Assembly: GCA_903883965.1 (NCBI GenBank)
Contig: CAISCU010000040.1
Coordinates: 1-33,389 of the forward strand
DNA: 33,389 nucleotides
DNA from: an uncultured Bacteroidota bacterium
GTDB lineage: Bacteria; Bacteroidota; Bacteroidia; UKL13-3
Direction: 5' to 3'
The translations under genes and the position numbers were made by a program. Below are positions 18,127 to 25,451 of this stretch, one piece after another. The notes beneath the pieces were generated by a model. That model made no database searches. It saw nothing but the letters and a program-made list of their open reading frames with translations, and had not been told where the DNA came from. Position 1 is the first letter of the stretch, and each line of letters starts with the position of its first letter.

Positions 18127-18738
18127 TTATACTTCACGGGCCAACAAATCTATTTCAGGCTTGGCAAAATCAAACACATTTTCACCCGACAACCAAGCTT
18201 GTTCTGTTTGGGGGTTCAATACCACCGGCATGCGTTTTTTGCTGTTATGAATTTCGGCCATCAGGCCCACAGCCTCTGTGGTAACAATGGCATAGGTTTG
18301 TAACAAGTTGCCCGTTTGTGGATGCACACAACTGTTGTAAATACCTGCCAATGCAAAAGGAGCATCGTTTGCCATGCCAATTAAAAATTGCTGCTTTTTT
18401 TGTCCTTTGGGGTCGAGCCATTGCCATTCGTAAAACCCATCTGCCAAAATTAGGCAACGCTGTTGCACAGCATCTTTAAAAGAAGGTTTTTGGTGTAAGG
18501 TTTCTATGCGGGCATTTAAGGTATGTGTTTGTATGCTAAGGTCTTTGGCCCATGAAGGAACCAATCCCCAAACAAAGTGTTGAATGTGTTGCGGATCATG
18601 CTTACAAATAACTGGCGTTTGCGGATGGGCAAATCCAACATAGCGGTCTGTGGGTTTGTAAGCAGGCTTGTCGAATTGCGCCTTAAACCTTTTTTCGATG
18701 CTTTGTGCATCGGCACTTAATTTAGAATGGAAACACAT
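18127..18738 (-). CDS. yedK: SOS response-associated peptidase, HMCES/YedK family
   Basis: HMCES/YedK proteins form a stable thiazolidine crosslink with abasic sites in single-stranded DNA, protecting replication forks. The first residues are Met-Cys, so removal of Met exposes the catalytic Cys2. Asn75 (in LNARIET), Glu104 (in DGFYEWQW) and His164 (in EIHNSKKRMP) complete the known active site. It is 203 residues. Its ATG overlaps the umuC stop by 1 nt (TAATG). This makes an umuD-umuC-yedK operon in which a translesion polymerase and an abasic-site shield are made together. Confidence 0.95.
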   Translation of the reverse strand: MCFHSKLSADAQSIEKRFKAQFDKPAYKPTDRYVGFAHPQTPVICKHDPQHIQHFVWGLVPSWAKDLSIQTHTLNARIETLHQKPSFKDAVQQRCLILADGFYEWQWLDPKGQKKQQFLIGMANDAPFALAGIYNSCVHPQTGNLLQTYAIVTTEAVGLMAEIHNSKKRMPVVLNPQTEQAWLSGENVFDFAKPEIDLLAREV

Positions 18739-19997
18739 TAGGCTTTTACATGAATGACATCGTTGATACGTGTAGAATAACGGGGCGATAGTTTTTCTTG
18801 CCGCATTTTCCAGGTGCGGTCTTTGTCTTGTGCGCCTAATTTTACTTTCACCACCCCAATGGCATCGTTTACTTGGTCCATAACCTGCATGAGCTTGCGG
18901 TGCTTAGGGTTGCTGTTTTGAAACAGGTTCAATTGAACTTGGCTACTGGGTTGCAAGTCCATCACAATAACCCCAGCTTTTTTATAGGCATAGCCTTGTT
19001 TAAAAATTTTTTCTAAACCAATGCTAGCATACTTGGCCAGTTCAATGTCTGAATTGCTCGGAAAAGGCAATTGCAACACCATGTTTTTAGCATACTGCGG
19101 TAAGTCGGGGCGATGCGCATTGGTATGCACAAAAACCATTATGGCATTGGCTACTGTTTCTTGTTTGCGCAGTTTCTTGGCGCATGCCGTTGCAAAAGTA
19201 ACCACCCGCTCTTTTACCAAGTTGATGTCGGTGTACTGCGTGTCGAAACTACGGGCAGTGGTAATGTGCTTTTTGGTTTGGGGCTGCTCCAATTCAAAAC
19301 AAGGAATGCCTTTGAGTTCTTGCTGCAAACGCAAACCCATAATGCTCAAGTGTTGCTTTACCCAAGCTTCGGGTAATTTTGTAAAATCATACGCGTTCTG
19401 AATGCCTTGTGCCCTGAGCTTTTTGGCATACCTACGCCCTATTCCCCACACATCTTCTATGGGCAACCATTTGAGTGCTTTTTCTATTTTTTGTGGCGTA
19501 TCAATGACGTGCACATGCCCTGTTTTTTCAGGAAATTTTTTGGCAATTTTATTGGCCAATTTTGCCAATGATTTGGTAGCCGCTACCCCAATGCTAACAG
19601 GAATGCCCGTACCTTGTGTTACCTGCTTGCGTATTTGCAAAGTATAGTTGAGCAGTGCCTCAGCATCTAAACCTTTGATTTGCAAAAAAGCCTCGTCAAT
19701 AGAATACACTTCCATTTCGTCGGCAAAGGGCGCAAGTGTTTGCATGACCCTATTGCTCATGTCTCCGTACAAGGCATAATTAGAAGAAAACACTTGTATA
19801 TGCTGTTGCTCAAAAAGGGCCTTGTATTGAAAAGCAGGCGCACCCATTGGCACCCCTAATTTTTTGGCCTCGTTGGAACGCGCAATGACACAGCCATCGT
19901 TGTTAGATAAAATAACAACAGGCTTGTTGCGGAGTGACGGTTTAAAAACCCGCTCGCAAGAGGCGTAAAAATTATTGCAATCAACTAAAGCAAACAT
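18738..19997 (-). CDS. umuC: Y-family DNA polymerase V catalytic subunit UmuC
   Basis: UmuC is the error-prone translesion polymerase subunit activated by processed UmuD. The 419-residue protein starts MFALVDCNNFYASCERVF, with Asp6 as a metal ligand, and has YSIDEAF with Asp101 and Glu102 for catalysis. The thumb has DVWGIGRRYAKKL, and the C-terminal little-finger and DUF4113-like region follows. It starts 3 nt after umuD and its stop overlaps yedK. All catalytic residues are present. Confidence 0.96.
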   Translation of the reverse strand: MFALVDCNNFYASCERVFKPSLRNKPVVILSNNDGCVIARSNEAKKLGVPMGAPAFQYKALFEQQHIQVFSSNYALYGDMSNRVMQTLAPFADEMEVYSIDEAFLQIKGLDAEALLNYTLQIRKQVTQGTGIPVSIGVAATKSLAKLANKIAKKFPEKTGHVHVIDTPQKIEKALKWLPIEDVWGIGRRYAKKLRAQGIQNAYDFTKLPEAWVKQHLSIMGLRLQQELKGIPCFELEQPQTKKHITTARSFDTQYTDINLVKERVVTFATACAKKLRKQETVANAIMVFVHTNAHRPDLPQYAKNMVLQLPFPSNSDIELAKYASIGLEKIFKQGYAYKKAGVIVMDLQPSSQVQLNLFQNSNPKHRKLMQVMDQVNDAIGVVKVKLGAQDKDRTWKMRQEKLSPRYSTRINDVIHVKA

Positions 19998-20000
19998 GTA

Positions 20001-20441
20001 TCAATGTCTTTGAATAGAATAGGTAACCATACCCCATATTTCAAAGTCATTAAATTCGGTAATTTTTGTGGGTTTAAAAGCAGGATTTGCTGGCATGAGC
20101 CAAATACCCTCATTGTCAACCCGTAATCTTTTTAACACAAACTCTCCATCTAAAATACAAACTGCAATTTTGCCGTCGGTGGGTTCTAAAGATTTGTCTA
20201 TGATGAGCAAGTCTTTGTTGGCAATGCCCGCGTCCATCATTGAATGGCCATCGGTTACCGCAATAAAGGTGCTCGATGGGTTTTTAATTAGGTATTTGTT
20301 GAGGTCTATGCCTGCATCTAAAAAGTCGGAAGCCGGCGATGGAAAACCAGCACTAATGCCTCCCTCAACTAAAGGTAGTTCCAATTCGGTGGCATTGGAA
20401 AGCGGATAAATCCGCAGGCCTTTTTGCATTTTTTTGTCCAT
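20001..20441 (-). CDS. umuD: UmuD-like S24 self-cleaving protein
   Basis: The UmuD-like subunit cleaves itself when stimulated by RecA filaments, then partners UmuC. The 146-residue protein has a cleavage-site region ISAGFPSPASDFLDAGIDL, with the Ala31-Gly32 bond matching the Cys-Gly bond of E. coli UmuD. It has the nucleophile Ser67 in DGHSMMDAGI and the general base Lys104 in EFVLKRL. There is no HTH domain, so it is not a LexA. Two Met codons (1 and 5) could start it. I see no recognisable SOS box upstream, but the LexA motif of this organism is not known to me. Confidence 0.93.
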   Translation of the reverse strand: MDKKMQKGLRIYPLSNATELELPLVEGGISAGFPSPASDFLDAGIDLNKYLIKNPSSTFIAVTDGHSMMDAGIANKDLLIIDKSLEPTDGKIAVCILDGEFVLKRLRVDNEGIWLMPANPAFKPTKITEFNDFEIWGMVTYSIQRH

Positions 20442-20556
20442 TGTTGCTGCGCTGTTCTGGGGCTCAATATCGTTAAAATGCGCCGAAATGGAAACAGGTA
20501 AAGTGCATGAGCGCCCATTGCTTCAGGTTCAGGCAAAACACAACACCACCCTACAT

Positions 20557-20640
20557 TTATTTGCCAAGAAGCATATAGGTAGATGGGCTGCATTGCGCAA
20601 ATTTACGAGGCGCTTGAATGGGATAATCAACAGATTCGAT
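20557..20640 (-). pseudogene. 3'-end stub of a paralog of the 163-aa secreted protein (repeat copy R1)
   Basis: On the minus strand this stretch reads, in frame to a TAA at 20559-20557, DYPIQAPRKF, then AQCSPSTYMLLGK. The intact gene at 21728-22219 ends DYQIAIKAPRKF, then AQCSPSTYMPLGK. The 41-nt core (20564-20604) is nearly identical to R2 (21124-21164) and R3 (21735-21775), but the sequence differs just upstream. It is therefore a diverged paralog end, not a simple copy. Nothing upstream of about codon 28 from the end is preserved. It lies in the promoter region of umuD. Confidence 0.8.
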
Positions 20641-20666
20641 TGATTCTCATATTAAGGGGATTGAAA

Positions 20667-20720
20667 TTATTTTAATTCCCAACCTGATTTTATGAAGAAT
20701 GTTTTACAAAAGTTTGAAAG
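20667..20720 (-). pseudogene. 3'-end stub of a second archaemetzincin gene
   Basis: Read on the minus strand this ends FCKTFFIKSGWELK and TAA at 20669-20667. The intact archaemetzincin at 22351-22998 ends CKTFLIKSGWELK and TAA. Similarity continues ~25 nt past the stop codon. Only about 17 codons remain, and then the sequence changes abruptly to the half-element at 20719. Together with the stub at 20557-20640 it preserves the same gene order and strand as the intact pair further along, so the whole pair was once duplicated. Confidence 0.8.
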
Positions 20721-20776
20721 GAGCACTCCGCTTCAATTTTGCAATCACCGCCAATTGAGGCAACACGGTGTTAGCT
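20719..20776 (+). repeat. Half copy (A) of the cassette-border element
   Basis: GGAGCACTCCGC, then CACCGCCAATTGAGGCAAC and GTGTTAGC, line up with the right half of the complete elements at 31664 and 26025 (GCGGAGCACTGAACCGCCAC, TTGCCAAA, CTGTTA). The left half is missing. Its place is taken by the archaemetzincin stub. It marks the 3' border of the orphan antitoxin-like gene at 20805. The call rests on partial similarity. Confidence 0.5.
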
Positions 20777-20804
20777 GTGGTTTTTTCTTGGTCAACAAAG
20801 TCCG

Positions 20805-21107
20805 TCAGAGTTTGATGGAGAGTTCTAGGTGTCCACCAAGTCCTAACTCTACAATTTTTTGAAGGGTCGAAATGCGAACTTCTTTAATGTTGTTCTCAAT
20901 CTTTGAAATATATCCCTTATTTGTTCCACATTTCTCTGCAAGTTCTTCTTGTGTCAAGCCTCTTTCAAGTCTTGCTTGTTGTATTAGGACACCAAGTTTA
21001 AACAATTCATAACCTTTCTCAAACTTGTCACGTTTGGGTGTTCCTTTCTTGCCATATTGCTCGTCAACAAATTGGTCAAGTGATTTTAAATTACTTTTCG
21101 CTTTCAT
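20805..21107 (-). CDS. Orphan XRE-family HTH protein, HigA-like antitoxin
   Basis: A 100-residue protein with a helix-turn-helix of the XRE/Cro type at about residues 38-92 (LIQQARLERGLTQEELAEKCGTNKGYISKIEN). The N-terminal part (LKSLDQFVDEQYGKKGTPKR) and length match HigA-type antitoxins, which normally follow a HigB toxin gene. Here there is no toxin gene upstream. Instead the repeat R2 abuts it, and an artificial longer frame starting at 21134 reads out of R2. I chose the ATG at 21107 because the extra nine codons are repeat sequence. It may be a remnant left by loss of its toxin, or a stand-alone regulator. Confidence 0.75.
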   Translation of the reverse strand: MKAKSNLKSLDQFVDEQYGKKGTPKRDKFEKGYELFKLGVLIQQARLERGLTQEELAEKCGTNKGYISKIENNIKEVRISTLQKIVELGLGGHLELSIKL

Positions 21108-21123
21108 ATTCTTTTTTAATTTC

Positions 21124-21180
21124 CCAAGAGGCATATAGGTGGTTGGGCTGCATTGCGCAAATTTAAGAGTTAGCGGTCAT
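21124..21180. repeat. Repeat copy R2 joined to cassette core B
   Basis: Positions 21124-21164 repeat the 3' coding end of the 163-aa gene (minus-strand frame KFAQCSPTTYMPLGK) with three changes from R3. Immediately after it comes GAGTTAGCGGTCATGC, a right-border-like core (GTTAGCG). The spacing to R1 is 560 nt and to R3 611 nt, all in direct orientation. The repeat therefore flanks both small gene units in this junction. Confidence 0.75.
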
Positions 21181-21237
21181 GCTATCAAATAGCACACAAC
21201 AGATAATCATCTTGGTAAAAAGGTAGATTTTTCTTAA

Positions 21238-21486
21238 CTTAGATGGGAAAAAAAAGGAAAGAAAAAGCTTTATAAAGGAGTTGCTGGAAATCTGGTTGCT
21301 TTTGCTTGTAAAACCTCATTTGAAAACGGTTATGGCGGAATTGTCTCATTTGTTGCCAAGACCCAACTCATTGAACATTACTCACAGACCTTGGGGGCAA
21401 AGGTTTTTGGGGGCAATAGAATGTTTATTGATACAAAAGAAGCCCATATCCTTACATTAAGATACTTTAACTATTTTCAATTATGA
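21238..21486 (+). pseudogene. Truncated remnant of an unrecognised protein (possibly acetyltransferase-like)
   Basis: The frame is open from 21238 to a TGA at 21484-21486 and reads YKGVAGNLVAFACKTSFENG, then FVAKTQLIEHYSQTLGAKVF and RMFIDTKEAHILTLRYF. I recall similar C-terminal pieces in Bacteroidota proteins annotated as acetyltransferase-like, but I cannot confirm the fold. There is no ATG before the conserved part and the expected N-terminal ~60 residues are absent. A frame change in the A-rich stretch at 21249-21265 is possible. Its stop overlaps the next ORF's start (ATGA), so the pair was once a coupled two-gene unit. Confidence 0.55.
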
Positions 21487-21641
21487 TAGACTTCAAAAAA
21501 ATGGACGACAAAGACTTTGTTTTCATCAACAAACCGCTAAGCGATAAAGATGACAAAGCATTTAGCGACTTTTTAAAAAGCCGTAAGACAAAATCACTGG
21601 GTGCAAGAACACAGAAAAAGATTAAAAAATTACACGCCTAA
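21483..21641 (+). CDS. 52-aa charged protein coupled to the truncated upstream gene
   Basis: Too short for usual gene calls. It reads MIDFKKMDDKDFVFINKPLS and ends in a lysine-rich tail KTKSLGARTQKKIKKLHA. The start overlaps the upstream frame's stop by 4 nt. The middle (LSDKDDKAFSDFLKSRK) is charged and probably helical. Size and coupling would fit an antitoxin or accessory subunit of a toxin-like partner, but that is a guess. The stop codon lies inside CGCCTAACAA, which resembles a left-border core. The stretch from here to 21727 contains no other gene. Confidence 0.5.
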   Translation: MIDFKKMDDKDFVFINKPLSDKDDKAFSDFLKSRKTKSLGARTQKKIKKLHA

Positions 21642-21727
21642 CAATAAGCACGAACAGCTGTATGTAAATTCAAAAGGTATCAGCAACCAAGGTTCAAACT
21701 TTCACCAACAGGGGTTTGATATTTTTT

Positions 21728-22219
21728 TTATTTACCAAGAGGCATATAGGTAGATGGGCTGCATTGCGCAAATTTGCGAGGCGCTTTGATGGCAATTTGG
21801 TAGTCTTTGATAAATGCATTGAGCAGTTGCGTAAATTGTTTTTCTCTTGCTGCTGAAGGTTTGTCGGTAGGCTTCCCTAAAAAATTAAACAGAAAATAGT
21901 CAATTGTGCCATCTGCACTGAAATAAATTCGGTTGAAACATTTGGTTGGGCGCTCCCATTTAAAATTGTTTGCACTTAAAAACTTGCCAAAGTCTTGAAG
22001 CAATTTCACATAAGCTTCATATAGGTGTTGTTGTTCTAGTTCGGTTTTAAACACAGCCTCTGCCGAGTCAACATGCATGGCACTTTGGTACATGCTGTCT
22101 AAATAGGGCTGGGTAAGCCCAGTTTTTTCTGCCTCCTGAAAAGTAAGGCCCAAGTGCTGCCCAAAAGAGGGTAAACTCAGCAGCAGCAAAACAAATAACA
22201 AGCTTATGGTTAATTTCAT
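21728..22219 (-). CDS. Secreted 163-aa protein, unknown function
   Basis: A signal peptide (LLFVLLLLSLPSFG, cut before QHLG) precedes a ~143-residue soluble domain. The conserved-looking part is near the C-terminus: CFNRIYFSADGTIDYFLFNF, then REKQFTQLLNAFIKDY and KFAQCSPSTYMPLGK. I do not recognise the family. Two cysteines (about 103 and 153) could form a disulfide in the periplasm. Its last 41 nt are copied at R1 and R2. It lies 131 nt downstream of the archaemetzincin gene on the same strand, and the paired stubs near umuD show that the two genes were duplicated together. Confidence 0.75.
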   Translation of the reverse strand: MKLTISLLFVLLLLSLPSFGQHLGLTFQEAEKTGLTQPYLDSMYQSAMHVDSAEAVFKTELEQQHLYEAYVKLLQDFGKFLSANNFKWERPTKCFNRIYFSADGTIDYFLFNFLGKPTDKPSAAREKQFTQLLNAFIKDYQIAIKAPRKFAQCSPSTYMPLGK

Positions 22220-22350
22220 TGGGTTGGGTTTAAAATGCAGTCAAAGAGCTTGGAGGAAAAGTTGCAGGGGGGAGGGTAAATGGCAGGTATTATTTTTTAA
22301 GCGTCAACATTTCTTTGAGTCGCTTGCTTCTATTATTGAGGCTATTGTAA

Positions 22351-22998
22351 TTATTTTAACTCCCAACCTGATTTGATTAAGAATGTTTTACACTTTAAGC
22401 AAAACTCCTTTTCATCATTTAGATTGTCTTTCCCTTTTGCATCTCTCATCAGGCAGGTTTTTATTTGACCATGTTTCAAACCCTGAGTATGTCCCAGCTC
22501 ATGAATTGCTACCTTAAATAATTTTTCAAGTTTATTCTTCCCTTTCAATCTATAGGAAGAAGCTATACAAGACTTTCCAGGGCAATAACCAAGTCCAAAA
22601 ACACCCCAATCTTTGTTTGTACCTTTGGTTGTACTCATGTCTTTTTGGGTTAAACCTATTGTTAGGAAACCATCTGCAGTTTTGCTGCTAAGGTATCGGA
22701 TCAATGAATCGGCCCTGTATCTTGTTTGGGTTTGATTCAGGGTATGAATAGGAAAAAGTATTGGTTTTCTAATGACTACAGCACCTGCATACATTACCTT
22801 TAATTCATTGGCAATACATTTAGTGAATGAAATTGGAAAGTCTTCAAAAGGCTGAATGACTATCTTAATTTTTTTATTTTGTAATTGACTCGTTTGGCTT
22901 ATTGACTTTGATTCATGATGGTTCTCAGAATTGTTATCCTGACAACAAATGAACATTGACAATAACATAAAAACTTTTACAGTAGCTATCGTTCTCAT
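22351..22998 (-). CDS. Archaemetzincin-like zinc metalloprotease, exported
   Basis: A 215-residue protein with a lipoprotein-like signal (MLLSMFICC, Cys18 or Cys19). The zinc site is HELGH at 166-170, then GLKH with His176, and Met184 for the Met-turn region, as in archaemetzincins (HExxHxxGxxH). The family normally has a second zinc site of four cysteines, C-x4-C and C-x2-C. Here the first one, right after His176, is Gly177, while Cys182, Cys200 and Cys203 remain. The catalytic zinc site is complete, so activity is plausible. Its substrate is unknown. Confidence 0.87.
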   Translation of the reverse strand: MRTIATVKVFMLLSMFICCQDNNSENHHESKSISQTSQLQNKKIKIVIQPFEDFPISFTKCIANELKVMYAGAVVIRKPILFPIHTLNQTQTRYRADSLIRYLSSKTADGFLTIGLTQKDMSTTKGTNKDWGVFGLGYCPGKSCIASSYRLKGKNKLEKLFKVAIHELGHTQGLKHGQIKTCLMRDAKGKDNLNDEKEFCLKCKTFLIKSGWELK

Positions 22999-23084
22999 TT
23001 TGCAATTATTTTTGAGTTTGGCAAACTAACTATTAATAGCACTTATATACGTGTTTCGGAATAACTATAGTTAATACAAGCACA

Positions 23085-23152
23085 ATTCCTATTGCTATCG
23101 GGATGATTTAACCACTACACCGCCAATTTATTGCAGGTACTGTTGTTAGCGC
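23085..23152 (+). repeat. Half copy (D) of the cassette-border element
   Basis: TTTAACCACTACACCGCCAA, then TTGCAGG and CTGTTGTTAGCG, resemble the right half of the complete elements and are closest to copy A (CACCGCCAATT, GTGTTAGC). I find no clear left arm in 23030-23085. The final core overlaps the stop codon of rluF (23146-23148). This could be a decayed border between the archaemetzincin unit and rluF. Confidence 0.4.
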
Positions 23153-24021
23153 CTACCTGATCTGCGTGCAGGTTTGCCTTTTGTATTCCTGTTAAAATTG
23201 TACGAATGACCCTGTACAGGTTTTTTTGAACCAGATTTTTTGGGTAGCTCTGGTTTGCCTTTTTGAGTGGGCTTTTGTGACTTTGTTTTTCTTTCATCTA
23301 CACCTGATGATTCTTCCAGCAAACTGAAAATGATCTCCATTTCTCTTTTGGTTAAATCTCTCCAATCTCCAACCGGTAAGCCTTTCAAATCAATATTCAT
23401 AATGCGAACCCGTTCCAGTTTAATGACATCATATCCAAAATGTTCACACATTCTGCGAATCTGACGGTTGAGCCCTTGTATCAAAATAATCCTAAAGGTA
23501 TTTGCTGATTCTTGAACAACCTTACATTTTTTGGTAGTAACACCAAGTATGGGAACGCCATTTGCCATACCGGTAATCACATTTTGGGTTAAAGGCTTGT
23601 TCACTGTTACAACATATTCCTTTTCGTGATTGTTTCCGGCCCGTAAAATCTTGTTTACCATGTCGCCATTGTTGGTTAAAAAGATGAGTCCCTCTGAATC
23701 TTTATCCAAACGGCCAATAGGAAAGATACGTTGGCTGTGGTTTACATATTGTACAATGTTATTGCGCACATTTTCTTCGGTTGTTGATGTTACACCAACA
23801 GGTTTATTCAATGCAATAAAAATAATATCATCGCCTTGTAATGGTTGCAATTTGTTGCCATTTACTCGAACGCTGTCACCTACATTCACATGATCTCCTA
23901 TATTGGCTCTGCGTTCGTTGATGAATACAACGCCTCTTTCAATAAAACGGTCGGCTTCTCGCCTGGAGCAAAGACCGCTTTCGCTAATAAATTTATTGAT
24001 GCGCATGGAACTTTGTTTCAT
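23146..24021 (-). CDS. rluF: 23S rRNA pseudouridine synthase RluF
   Basis: RluF converts uridines of 23S rRNA (around 2604/2605) to pseudouridine. The 291-residue protein has an S4 RNA-binding domain at about 7-60 ([20 protein letters not shown]) and the catalytic motif [10 protein letters not shown] with Asp106. It also has HEKEYVVTV and [20 protein letters not shown], which favour the RluF/RluB branch. Residues ~240-291 form a basic, disordered tail rich in K, P and R, common in Bacteroidota homologues. It lies between border elements D and E, but as a housekeeping gene it is probably a neighbour of the island rather than cargo. Confidence 0.9.
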   Translation of the reverse strand: MKQSSMRINKFISESGLCSRREADRFIERGVVFINERRANIGDHVNVGDSVRVNGNKLQPLQGDDIIFIALNKPVGVTSTTEENVRNNIVQYVNHSQRIFPIGRLDKDSEGLIFLTNNGDMVNKILRAGNNHEKEYVVTVNKPLTQNVITGMANGVPILGVTTKKCKVVQESANTFRIILIQGLNRQIRRMCEHFGYDVIKLERVRIMNIDLKGLPVGDWRDLTKREMEIIFSLLEESSGVDERKTKSQKPTQKGKPELPKKSGSKKPVQGHSYNFNRNTKGKPARRSGRR

Positions 24022-24046
24022 GTAGCTATGGTGATTTTTGTTAATG

Positions 24047-24190
24047 CCCTGTAATGGTTTGGGGCTTTGCGAAGATGGTATTTTTTAATACAAATATTGC
24101 TGCAGAGAACTAAACTTTGATTCACCACAGATGTGTCATACGAAGTACAACAACTAACACTATGCCAAACCGATACTTTTCTGTTCTTTA
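24047..24190 (+). repeat. Cassette-border element E (degenerate)
   Basis: This has the same layout and orientation as the elements at 26025 and 31664: GGCTTTGCGAAG at the left, ACAAATATTGCTGCAGAGAAC, then ACTTTGATTCACCACAGATG, then ATGCCAAACC and CTGTT at the right. The arms pair mainly through GGTTTGG (24056-24062) with CCAAACC (24165-24171). Pairing elsewhere is weak and the outer cores are eroded, so this looks like the oldest copy. It runs up to the stop of hipT. Confidence 0.7.
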
Positions 24191-25120
24191 TCATTTTAGA
24201 AGTTCTATCCTTTCCAAAACCATTTTTTTAAAATCGTTTTTATGTTCCGTAGGCAGAAAAGAATGATCAATCCACCAATTTAATTGTGTTAACCTATCAA
24301 TAATTAAATTGTAGCAATTCTGAATTTGTTTTTCTGTCAACTGTAAATTAAAACCTAAGGCATCAAAGTCCTTCCTTGAAATTTTATTTTTCTTACCATT
24401 TACATTCAAACTCATTTGCTCGGTTTCGTCTTTTATAACAAGATTCGTGCTAACTAAGTCATATGCAGGACTAAGGCAAAATGTCCCATCTTTTTTCTCA
24501 ATCATAGAAATATTTTTTAGGTGCATATCTGCATTACCCGAAATGAAACTAAATAATACCAATTGAAAATAATGCAAAATATCCAATCCAGACTGTGTTG
24601 AATATTGATTGATAGTTTTGCCAATTTTTTCGTAGCTACCTCTGTATTTATGTTCTGTAAGTGTTTCTGTAAGTTGACACAAGTCTTCGCAAGCTATTTT
24701 GTTTGTTTTTTCTCGGTCAAATCGCTTTGTCATGTAAGCAAGTTTTCCGCTCTTTAATCTCACCAAACTATGTATTGCTACTTCAATTCCTAATTCATTT
24801 GCAAGGTGCATACACAAGTCCTCATTTTCAGGTAAACATAAATAAGTTTCACTTTGAGGTTTGATGATGTAGTTGCTTTTATCATCAACAATTGTAAATC
24901 GGATACTTTTTTTTGTTTCTTCAAGCCATAAACTTAGTTTTGGTTGAACACCAGTTATAGCAGTGTTTGCACCAATAATTTTCTTTGCGTAATCACTTAA
25001 TTTATTTTCGTCAATATCAAATTCTGGCATTTGTTTTAAGCCAAAAATACTGGCTATACACTTCTCGTGATAGTCAGTTTCTTGTAGCGTTAACGGTTTA
25101 TAGCAAATTAAACAATTCAT
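24191..25120 (-). CDS. hipT: HipT-like serine/threonine kinase toxin (HipA C-terminal domain)
   Basis: This is the kinase core of a split HipA toxin. In characterised HipA/HipT systems such kinases phosphorylate aminoacyl-tRNA synthetases and stop growth. From the ATG at 25120 it is 309 residues. A short zinc-ribbon-like start has Cys3, Cys6, His18 and Cys21. The ATP loop is ITGVQPKLS at 55-63, the ATP-binding Lys87 is in YIIKP, the catalytic Asp198 is in GNADMHLKN and the metal Asp221 is in SPAYDLVS. All are intact. I chose this start because it lies 5 nt after the hipS stop. An upstream ATG at 25159 would overlap hipS. Confidence 0.9.
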   Translation of the reverse strand: MNCLICYKPLTLQETDYHEKCIASIFGLKQMPEFDIDENKLSDYAKKIIGANTAITGVQPKLSLWLEETKKSIRFTIVDDKSNYIIKPQSETYLCLPENEDLCMHLANELGIEVAIHSLVRLKSGKLAYMTKRFDREKTNKIACEDLCQLTETLTEHKYRGSYEKIGKTINQYSTQSGLDILHYFQLVLFSFISGNADMHLKNISMIEKKDGTFCLSPAYDLVSTNLVIKDETEQMSLNVNGKKNKISRKDFDALGFNLQLTEKQIQNCYNLIIDRLTQLNWWIDHSFLPTEHKNDFKKMVLERIELLK

Positions 25121-25125
25121 TGTTT

Positions 25126-25440
25126 TTAGTTTTGAATAATAGAGATATCGCCTATACAATCTTTACAAAGTGTTAGCAAAAGGCTCATGCGGTTTCTTGG
25201 GTTAAGTTTCCAATTTTCAACTGCTATTTGTAATAGCCAACCTTCGGGAATTAGTCCATCAAAGAAGGGCAACATTTCATTGCTTGTAAATACTTCTTGG
25301 CGCAACGGCAAAGTTCTACTTACGTCTCCATAAATAGGATTAGACAAATAGTCTTTATGGTATTGAAAAGAATAGCCATTGTCATCTTCCCATATCAAAC
25401 CCACCAATTTGTCTTTTTTATAAACCAATCCTTGTTTCAT
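25126..25440 (-). CDS. hipS: HipS-like protein (HipA N-terminal subdomain)
   Basis: A 104-residue stand-alone version of the N-terminal subdomain of HipA. Typical segments are YGDVSRTLPL, EMLPFFDGLIPEGWLL and LLLTLCKDCIGDISII. In the E. coli O127 HipBST system the equivalent small protein HipS acts as the antitoxin of the kinase HipT, while HipB boosts it and binds DNA. The gene sits 11 nt after hipB and 5 nt before hipT, in the order B-S-T. Which protein neutralises the toxin here is inferred from that system. Confidence 0.85.
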   Translation of the reverse strand: MKQGLVYKKDKLVGLIWEDDNGYSFQYHKDYLSNPIYGDVSRTLPLRQEVFTSNEMLPFFDGLIPEGWLLQIAVENWKLNPRNRMSLLLTLCKDCIGDISIIQN

Positions 25441-25451
25441 TACTAATTCAT

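Noticed and set aside
20434-20643. 69-aa plus-strand frame upstream of umuD
   Set aside because: It reads the wrong strand of the R1 gene stub and ends in low-quality sequence with no homology signal.
21637-21735. Complete border element (C) after the 52-aa ORF
   Set aside because: GCCTAACAA resembles a left core and TCAAAC/GTTTGA could pair, but the conserved centre and the long arms are absent, so I did not annotate it as a copy.
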